Shown here: in pieces, positions 13,634 to 18,453 of the stretch
Numbering within the stretch: position 1 is the first letter of the stretch
Layout: each line of letters starts with the position of its first letter
Assembly: GCA_016776705.1 (NCBI GenBank)
Contig: JADHSW010000035.1
Coordinates: forward strand, 1-18,453
Length of the DNA stretch: 18,453 nucleotides
Direction of reading: 5' to 3'
Origin: Rhodospirillales bacterium
Lineage (GTDB): Bacteria; Pseudomonadota; Alphaproteobacteria; Rhodospirillales; JABHCV01
Notes under the pieces: model-generated
The model's database searches: none
What the model saw: the letters and a program-made list of their open reading frames with translations, nothing else
Told to the model about the DNA's origin: nothing
Made by a program: the position numbers and the translations under genes

Positions 13634-14332
13634 ATGGCCAAGAAAGCACAAGCACCAAAGCCAAAAGGAAATTTCAAGCAGGGCCAGTTGACCCTGTGGC
13701 TTTCTGTCGGTTTTGTTGTGATGGTAATTTTATCCCTGCCATCGGTAATGTTAATTTTCTTCGGAATGCTGCCAACGACGGTATCTGCGATTATTGACAG
13801 AAGCGCCAAAAAACATGCCGCCTTTTGCGTTGGCGGCATCAATATCTGTGGTGTGTTTCCTTACCTGATGGAATTGTGGACAGGTGACAATTCCATGGAA
13901 GGGGCGATGCGAATTCTCACCGACGTCTTTTCTTTGATCGTTATGTATGGCGCCGCCTCTTTCGGCTGGATGATCTATCAATCCCTGCCTCCCATCGTCG
14001 CCACATTCCTGACGGTTATCGCCCAAAGCCGGGTTTCCAGCCTTCGTTCCGTGCAACGCCAGCTAATTGAGGACTGGGGTGATGATGTGGCTACGCCGCA
14101 AGAAGTTCTGGATATGCGTGAAAAATTCGGAGATGAAGTCAAGGACGCAGAAGAACTCGCTCCCGAGGTAACCAGTACCAGCTCCCAGGATACGGAAGCT
14201 CTGCTTGATGGTATCGATAATCTGCTCGCAGCTGGCGGCGGCGCCCCTGCTGGTCCGCCCCAGACCCCGCCGGTCGGTAAAGTGCCAAACAAGGGCAAAC
14301 CACCTCCAGCGGGAAAGCCTAAAACGGCCTGA
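13634..14332 (+). CDS. Multi-span inner-membrane protein of unknown function, partner of the pseudokinase
   Basis: A 232-aa protein with a basic N-terminus (1–18) and hydrophobic segments at about 19–44, 62–82, 95–116 and 118–132. An amphipathic charged region (about 133–175) follows, then a tail (about 197–232) rich in Pro, Gly and Lys. The likely topology leaves both long ends in the cytoplasm, where the tail could bind protein partners. It starts 5 nt after the pseudokinase stop, so the two are surely co-transcribed and probably form a membrane complex. No family is recognised. Its stop lies 7 nt from the convergent stop of rpoH. Confidence 0.78.
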   Translation: MAKKAQAPKPKGNFKQGQLTLWLSVGFVVMVILSLPSVMLIFFGMLPTTVSAIIDRSAKKHAAFCVGGINICGVFPYLMELWTGDNSMEGAMRILTDVFSLIVMYGAASFGWMIYQSLPPIVATFLTVIAQSRVSSLRSVQRQLIEDWGDDVATPQEVLDMREKFGDEVKDAEELAPEVTSTSSQDTEALLDGIDNLLAAGGGAPAGPPQTPPVGKVPNKGKPPPAGKPKTA

Positions 14333-14339
14333 AGGTCTA

Positions 14340-15224
14340 TTAGCAGCTATAACGCTGGTTAATGACGGCATTCCTGACGGATTTTTGAACTTTTTCGAAG
14401 GCACGGACCTCAATCTGTCGAATCCTCTCCCGCGAAATTCCGTATTGCCTGCTCAAGTCTTCCAGAGTCGTGGGGCTATCCTTGAGGCGGCGCTCTTCCA
14501 GAATATGGGATTCCCGACCTGAAAGTCCTTCAAGTGCGTCGGCCAGAAGTTCCCGACGTTGTCCGAGAATTTCATTTTCAGCATATGTTTCTTCCTGGCT
14601 ATCATTGTCATCTTCCAGCCAATCCTGCCATTCGCCATCCCCATCGATACTAAGGGGCGCATTCAAGGAATGATCCGCACCCGCCATACGACGGTTCATG
14701 TTAACCACTTCGGTTTCAGATACATTCAAACGATTGGCTATTTCGGTAGTATGTTCGGGCGTCATGTCACCATCTTCAATGGCCTGAATTTTGCCCTTCA
14801 GCTTGCGCAGATTGAAAAACAGTTTTTTCTGCGCCGCAGTCGTACCCATTTTCACCAGAGACCAGGAATGCAGGATGTATTCCTGAATCGCCGCCCTGAT
14901 CCACCACATGGCGTACGTGGACAACCGGAAGCCCTTTTCCGGGTCGAAACGGTTGACGGCCTGCATCATGCCAACGTTACCTTCGGAAATCAGCTCTCCT
15001 ACAGGTAAGCCGTATCCGCGGTATCCCATGGCGATTTTGGCAACCAGCCTTAAATGGCTCGTCACCAGGCGGTGAGCGGCGTCATTGTCTTTAACGTCAC
15101 GCCACTTTTTGGCCAGACGAAGTTCCTCTTGAGCCTCCAGCATAGGGAAATGCCTGATTTCTTGCAGATAACGGCTCAAATTGCCTTCAGGGGTGGTATC
15201 GAAATTGAGTGATAATGAACCCAT
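14340..15224 (-). CDS. rpoH: RNA polymerase heat-shock sigma factor RpoH (sigma-32)
   Basis: A 294-aa group 3 sigma factor. Region 2 includes L-I-S-E-G-N-V-G-M-M-Q-A-V (78–90), F-D-P-E-K-G-F-R-L-S-T-Y (93–104) and the W-W-I-R-A-A-I-Q-E-Y promoter-melting segment (107–116). The RpoH box Q-K-K-L-F-F-N-L-R (132–140) separates RpoH from RpoD. A C-terminal region 4.2 helix-turn-helix (about 255–285) carries Y-G-I-S-R-E-R-I-R-Q-I-E. It directs transcription of heat-shock genes, and its stability and translation are usually temperature-controlled. The ATG has a strong AAGGAG ribosome-binding site 9 nt upstream. It lies 122 nt downstream of rluD on the same strand, a common alphaproteobacterial order. 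Confidence 0.97.
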   Translation of the reverse strand: MGSLSLNFDTTPEGNLSRYLQEIRHFPMLEAQEELRLAKKWRDVKDNDAAHRLVTSHLRLVAKIAMGYRGYGLPVGELISEGNVGMMQAVNRFDPEKGFRLSTYAMWWIRAAIQEYILHSWSLVKMGTTAAQKKLFFNLRKLKGKIQAIEDGDMTPEHTTEIANRLNVSETEVVNMNRRMAGADHSLNAPLSIDGDGEWQDWLEDDNDSQEETYAENEILGQRRELLADALEGLSGRESHILEERRLKDSPTTLEDLSRQYGISRERIRQIEVRAFEKVQKSVRNAVINQRYSC

Positions 15225-15346
15225 TTTTTAATTCTCCTTAAACAGTTTCCATTTCCCATAGGCAAAGACAAACATCTTCGACCAACACATCACCCCGTAA
15301 TGTGCCACCACAATAACCAACGTAGCTGCTCAGGTATATAAAAAAA

Positions 15347-16354
15347 TTAGAAGGTTGATAACTTTTCAATTAATGATTTGAAATAACTAGGTATTTTAAT
15401 TTCAAAATATAGCTTCTCAGAACCATTTTTATCTAGAAACCCTAATTTATAGGCATGTAATGCCTGGTGATTCAGCGTCTCCAATTCGATCCTGAGGGAT
15501 TCGCCCATCCCCTTGCGCCCGGCTTTCCTGCCGCCGCCATAAACCGGGTCGCCTATTACCGGATGTCCAAGCGATGCCATGTGAACCCTGATCTGGTGGG
15601 TGCGGCCGGTTGCCAAACGGCATTCGACCATGCTTGCCACTGTGCCGAAGATCTCGACAACCTTGAAACGAGTCAGCGCAACCTTACCCCCCCGCTTTAC
15701 GACGGCCATTTTCTTACGGTTCGATGGGCTGCGTCCGATATTGCCGGAAATCTCGCCTTGCGTAGAACTTGGAACACCCCAGACAAGGGCAAAATACGCC
15801 CGTTCAATGGAACGATCTGCAAATTGTTTACTTAAACTGCGGTGCGAAATGTCATTCTTGGCGACCACCATCAGGCCGCTGGTTCCCTTGTCCAGCCGAT
15901 GCACGATGCCTGGGCGCTCGACACCACCAATTCCCGATAGCCCTCCCCCATTGCCGGAATCCCGGGCATGGCCAAGCAGGGCATTGACCAATGTTCCGTC
16001 GAGGCTGCCGGGGGCAGGATGAACAACCAGTCCCGCCGGTTTGTCGATGACTATGACGTCGTCATCTTCATAGACGATATTAAGCTGGATCGTCTGGGCT
16101 TCCGGCAAAGCCGCCGTCGCTTTTGGCACCTGGACGATAAAAACATCTCCTTCAACAACCTTCAGGGCAGGATCAAGGGGGGGCTGTTGGGAAGGCCTGT
16201 TCTGGGTACTGACACGTCCTTCGTCGATCAAAACTTTCAGGCGGGTACGCGAAAAACCCCTCAGTTCGTCGGCCAGGAACTTGTCCAGGCGGCAACCGGC
16301 CTTGCCGAGAGGCACCGGAACGGTGTAAGTGGTGGCTGAATTTTCATCTTTCAT
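15347..16354 (-). CDS. rluD: RluD-family 23S rRNA pseudouridine synthase
   Basis: A 335-aa protein with an N-terminal S4 RNA-binding domain (about 20–75) and a RluA-type catalytic domain (about 92–320). The catalytic Asp155 sits in H-R-L-D-K-G-T-S-G, and other family motifs are D-K-P-A-G-L-V-V-H-P (104–113) and A-T-G-R-T-H-Q-I-R-V-H. RluD makes pseudouridines 1911, 1915 and 1917 in helix 69 of 23S rRNA; the family also includes RluC, but the neighbouring rpoH favours RluD. Its last roughly 37 codons are very AT-rich and use many Lys, Ile and Phe codons, unlike the rest of the gene. Only 22 bp separate its start from the divergent gene, and no ribosome-binding site is evident. Confidence 0.93.
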   Translation of the reverse strand: MKDENSATTYTVPVPLGKAGCRLDKFLADELRGFSRTRLKVLIDEGRVSTQNRPSQQPPLDPALKVVEGDVFIVQVPKATAALPEAQTIQLNIVYEDDDVIVIDKPAGLVVHPAPGSLDGTLVNALLGHARDSGNGGGLSGIGGVERPGIVHRLDKGTSGLMVVAKNDISHRSLSKQFADRSIERAYFALVWGVPSSTQGEISGNIGRSPSNRKKMAVVKRGGKVALTRFKVVEIFGTVASMVECRLATGRTHQIRVHMASLGHPVIGDPVYGGGRKAGRKGMGESLRIELETLNHQALHAYKLGFLDKNGSEKLYFEIKIPSYFKSLIEKLSTF

Positions 16355-16376
16355 GGTTTAAAGACTGTCCAGAATT

Positions 16377-16763
16377 ATGCAGGCACTCAAGGGTCTAGTG
16401 GCCGGAATGGCCATTCTTATTGTTATTGCGATGTCGACCATCGCTTATGGATTATACCGCAAGTCAGATGATCCTGACTTCAAGTTCTTTTCCCTGGGCG
16501 GTGACAAGGCGCCCCAAACGGCGACCCAACCACCCGCCTTGCCGGTCCCGGCGACCCAGAATGTCACAACACCGGGGGCTGCCCCCAAGGCTTTTGGCGA
16601 TGTTATGCTGTCCCTGCCTCCAGGCTGCACCATTTCGGCGGTTAGCGGTGACGGGGTCAGAATCTTCATGAAGATCGGCCCGGCAGGCCCGGACTGTGAG
16701 CGCGTTATTGTTGTCGATGCGGCCAATGGTTCCTTGTTGGGGACGCTCATGGTATCCCCATGA
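16377..16763 (+). CDS. Small membrane-anchored protein (DUF6476-like)
   Basis: A 128-aa protein with one N-terminal membrane segment (about 4–26, L-K-G-L-V-A-G-M-A-I-L-I-V-I-A), a Pro/Ala/Thr-rich linker (about 43–70) and a small C-terminal domain (about 72–128) that contains two Cys. From memory, small proteins starting M-x-A-L-K-x-L-V and divergent from rluD occur across alphaproteobacteria under a DUF name (DUF6476); I cannot confirm it here. The function is unknown. Its TGA overlaps the next ATG by 4 nt, so it is coupled to the JAMM peptidase. Confidence 0.75.
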   Translation: MQALKGLVAGMAILIVIAMSTIAYGLYRKSDDPDFKFFSLGGDKAPQTATQPPALPVPATQNVTTPGAAPKAFGDVMLSLPPGCTISAVSGDGVRIFMKIGPAGPDCERVIVVDAANGSLLGTLMVSP

Positions 16764-17185
16764 TCAAAATCGCCGCCCGATTGATAGATCAAATCACCAG
16801 GGCGGCCCAGGATGCCTATCCCAATGAATGTTGCGGATTGCTGGGTGGCCATGGGGACTTGGATGGTGATGTCATCATTACCCGCGTTCAACCCAGCAAA
16901 AATGTCGCCCAGGAGGGGATACGGGACCGCTTCGAGGTCGATCCCAAGGTCCGTTTTGATTTGATGCGCAAACTGGAAGGCGGGCAGGAGCGGATCATCG
17001 GCCACTACCATTCCCACCCCGACCATTCGGCAATGCCATCCCAACATGATTTGAAAATGGCTTTCGAACCCGATTTGCTTTGGCTTATTATCGCCCTTGA
17101 AGATGGCCGGGTTACAGATACCAGGGCGCACAGGATTGACGTGGATGCTTCAACATTTCAAGAAGTGCCGCTATCCGTAGAATGA
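16760..17185 (+). CDS. Free-standing JAMM/MPN+ (M67 family) metallopeptidase
   Basis: A 141-aa single-domain JAB1/MPN protein with all zinc-site residues: Glu23 in P-N-E-C-C-G, His84-Ser-His86-Pro, and Ser94-x-x-Asp97. Bacterial members of this size include Mec, which cleaves the sulfur carrier CysO, and relatives that process ThiS/MoaD-like ubiquitin folds. No ubiquitin-like, E1-like or cysteine-synthase gene is in the window, so the partner is unknown. It is cytoplasmic (no signal peptide). It begins inside the stop of the upstream membrane protein and ends 12 nt before the threonine aldolase, suggesting one transcript. Confidence 0.88.
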   Translation: MIKIAARLIDQITRAAQDAYPNECCGLLGGHGDLDGDVIITRVQPSKNVAQEGIRDRFEVDPKVRFDLMRKLEGGQERIIGHYHSHPDHSAMPSQHDLKMAFEPDLLWLIIALEDGRVTDTRAHRIDVDASTFQEVPLSVE

Positions 17186-17197
17186 TAAGGAAACACC

Positions 17198-18232
17198 ATG
17201 AATTTTTGCAGCGATAACGTTACCGGGGTAAGCCCGGAAATCGCCGCCGCCGTCATGGCCGCGAATGTTGGTCCGTCCATGCCCTATGGAAATGACGAGG
17301 CAACGGGCAAAGTTGAAATAGCAATCGCCGCATTATTTGAAGCCGATGCAGACGTTTTTCTGCTGCCCACAGGCACCGCGGCCAACGCCCTTTCCCTGTC
17401 TGTTCTGGCTCCACCCTTCGGAAGTATTTACTGCCATCCTGAAGCCCATATCCAGGTTGATGAGTGTGGCGCCCCGGAATTTTATACGGGCGGCGCGAAA
17501 CTTGCCCTGCTCCCTGACCGTGCCGGTAAAATTTCCGCAGATGATCTCACCGAGGCCCTGAAGGATGAAAATGGTGATGTTCATCATGTTAAGCCGTCCG
17601 CAGTCAGCCTTACCCAGACCGGCGAGACCGGCGCCGTTTACACAATAGAAGAAATTCGGGCGATTACGTCCGTCGCCCATGATCACGGCCTGAAGGTGCA
17701 TATGGACGGGGCGCGTTTCGCCAATGCCGTCGCCGCCCTGAATTGTTCGCCCGCCGACATCACCTCCATGGCAGGCATTGACGTGCTGTCTTTCGGGGCG
17801 TCCAAAAACGGGGCTTTCGCTGCCGAAGCCGTTGTTCTGTTTACTCCCGGCATGGCCACTGAATTTGCCCACAGGCGCAAACGCGCCGGGCATTTGTTCT
17901 CTAAAATGCGTTTTCTGGCGGCACAGTTCGAAGCCTACCTGAAAGATGATTTATGGCTTAGATCGGCCCGCCACGCCAATCACTGCATGAAAATACTTTC
18001 CAGTGGCCTAAGCGATATCAGCGAAGTCGACTTGCTGTTCACCGCAGACGCCAACATGCTTTTTGCCCGCATGCCCAACCAGATGATCAAGGGTTTGCGC
18101 GCCGCCGGGTTCGCCTTTTACGACTGGCCTGAAGAAGAACGCACAGTGATACGCCTCGTCACCGCCTTCGACACCGTAAAGGAAGATGCAGAAGCCTTCG
18201 TCGCCGAGGCACGCAGACTTGGCAACGCTTAA
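17198..18232 (+). CDS. Low-specificity L-threonine aldolase (PLP-dependent)
   Basis: A 344-aa fold-type I PLP enzyme of the beta-eliminating lyase family. The N-terminal F-C-S-D-N-V-T-G is the family's 'S-D-x-x-T' start, P-T-G-T-A-A-N (57–63) binds the cofactor phosphate, His80 should stack on the ring, D170-G-A-R173 binds the pyridine nitrogen and substrate carboxylate, and Lys203 in F-G-A-S-K-N-G forms the Schiff base. It cleaves threonine or allo-threonine to glycine and acetaldehyde in the cytoplasm. Length fits the family. An AAGGA ribosome-binding site lies about 7 nt before the ATG. A stereospecificity call (ltaE-type or otherwise) is not safe. Confidence 0.9.
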   Translation: MNFCSDNVTGVSPEIAAAVMAANVGPSMPYGNDEATGKVEIAIAALFEADADVFLLPTGTAANALSLSVLAPPFGSIYCHPEAHIQVDECGAPEFYTGGAKLALLPDRAGKISADDLTEALKDENGDVHHVKPSAVSLTQTGETGAVYTIEEIRAITSVAHDHGLKVHMDGARFANAVAALNCSPADITSMAGIDVLSFGASKNGAFAAEAVVLFTPGMATEFAHRRKRAGHLFSKMRFLAAQFEAYLKDDLWLRSARHANHCMKILSSGLSDISEVDLLFTADANMLFARMPNQMIKGLRAAGFAFYDWPEEERTVIRLVTAFDTVKEDAEAFVAEARRLGNA

Positions 18233-18256
18233 CGATTGAAGCGTCGGTAAAAGACC

Positions 18257-18286
18257 TTGAAAGGTCACAGACAAGACTGATATTAT
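18257..18286 (+). promoter_or_regulatory. Sigma-70 promoter of tRNA-Glu
   Basis: TTGAAA (18257–18262) and TATTAT (18281–18286, 5 of 6) are 18 bp apart. Transcription would start about 10 bp before the mature tRNA 5' end at 18303. The -35 box overlaps a small hairpin, GACCT-TGAA-AGGTC (18253–18266), that could also help end the upstream message. Confidence 0.55.
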
Positions 18287-18302
18287 TTGATCTGGCCTTT
18301 AA

Positions 18303-18378
18303 GTCCCCTTCGTCTAGAGGCCTAGGACACTGGCCTCTCACGCCGGCAACACGGGTTCGAATCCCGTAGGGGACGCCA
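18303..18378 (+). tRNA. tRNA-Glu (anticodon CTC)
   Basis: A complete 76-nt cloverleaf. The acceptor stem GTCCCCT pairs with AGGGGAC, and G73-CCA is encoded. The D arm is G-T-C-T-A-G-A-G-G-C-C-T-A-G-G-A-C, the anticodon stem CTGGC/GCCGG has one G·T pair, the loop C-T-CTC-A-C gives anticodon CTC, and the T arm is ACGGG-TTCGAAT-CCCGT. It decodes GAG. Confidence 0.96.
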
Positions 18379-18425
18379 ATGTTTTCAATTACTTGGCTGA
18401 ATTTCGACTCCATTAAAAAAGTCGG

Positions 18426-18447
18426 TTTAGGTAATATTTAGGTAATA
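18426..18447. repeat. 11-bp tandem direct repeat downstream of tRNA-Glu
   Basis: TTTAGGTAATA occurs twice head to tail, about one helical turn apart. The second copy runs into GGTA-ATA-TACC (18441–18451), a short inverted repeat. It lies 48 bp past the tRNA, at the window edge, so its context is cut off. Confidence 0.5.
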
Positions 18448-18453
18448 TACCGG

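Noticed and set aside
16445..17131. 228-aa minus-strand frame
   Set aside because: It is antisense to the small membrane protein and JAMM genes, both of which have clear motifs; no motif is seen in this frame.
17333..17893. 186-aa minus-strand frame
   Set aside because: It is antisense to the threonine aldolase, whose PLP motifs are intact.
18159..18413. 84-aa minus-strand frame over the tRNA
   Set aside because: It is the reverse complement of tRNA-Glu and the 3' end of the aldolase gene; the V-P-Y-G-I-R-T-R-V type peptide is a well-known artefact of tRNA antisense translation.

Overview
The window looks like chromosomal DNA of an alphaproteobacterium, most likely Rhodospirillales or a close relative. 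The reasons are a DivK-type cell-cycle regulator, an rluD–rpoH pair, hisZ directly before purA, a free-standing JAMM peptidase and an alphaproteobacterial-type threonine aldolase. GC content is moderate. No IS element, CRISPR array, integrase gene or rRNA is visible.

Layout. (1) 1–1200: the tail of an unrecognised upstream gene, then divK, convergent with a Crp-type regulator. (2) 1200–2860: a short regulatory gap with a perfect palindrome, a membrane-anchored GT2 glycosyltransferase and a doubtful small Cys-containing ORF. (3) 2860–4404 (minus): a gamma-glutamyltransferase-like Ntn hydrolase without a signal peptide. (4) 4554–7810: a translationally coupled pair of exported proteins, a ChaN/Tiki-like domain fused to PDZ, followed by an M1-like zinc peptidase. 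(5) 7811–8806: a probable 39-aa membrane protein on the minus strand, then a secreted protein of unknown family behind a good sigma-70 promoter. (6) 8942–11413: hisZ–purA. (7) 11580–14332: two coupled genes of unknown role, a kinase-fold protein with degraded catalytic motifs and a C-terminal membrane anchor, and a multi-span membrane protein with a Pro/Gly/Lys tail. (8) 14340–16354 (minus): rluD then rpoH. (9) 16377–18232: a small membrane-anchored protein, an overlapping JAMM peptidase and a threonine aldolase, all co-directional. (10) 18303–18378: tRNA-Glu(CTC) with its own promoter, followed by an 11-bp tandem repeat at the window edge.

Most of the window is housekeeping: cell-cycle signalling, histidine and purine synthesis, heat-shock sigma factor, rRNA pseudouridylation and amino-acid metabolism. 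The best candidates for undescribed biology are the pseudokinase plus membrane-protein pair between purA and rpoH, and the ChaN-PDZ plus M1-like pair. Smaller oddities are a DivK with Asn in place of an acidic-pocket Asp, a GGT homologue lacking the usual glutamate-binding Arg, and an abrupt AT-rich 3' end of rluD.
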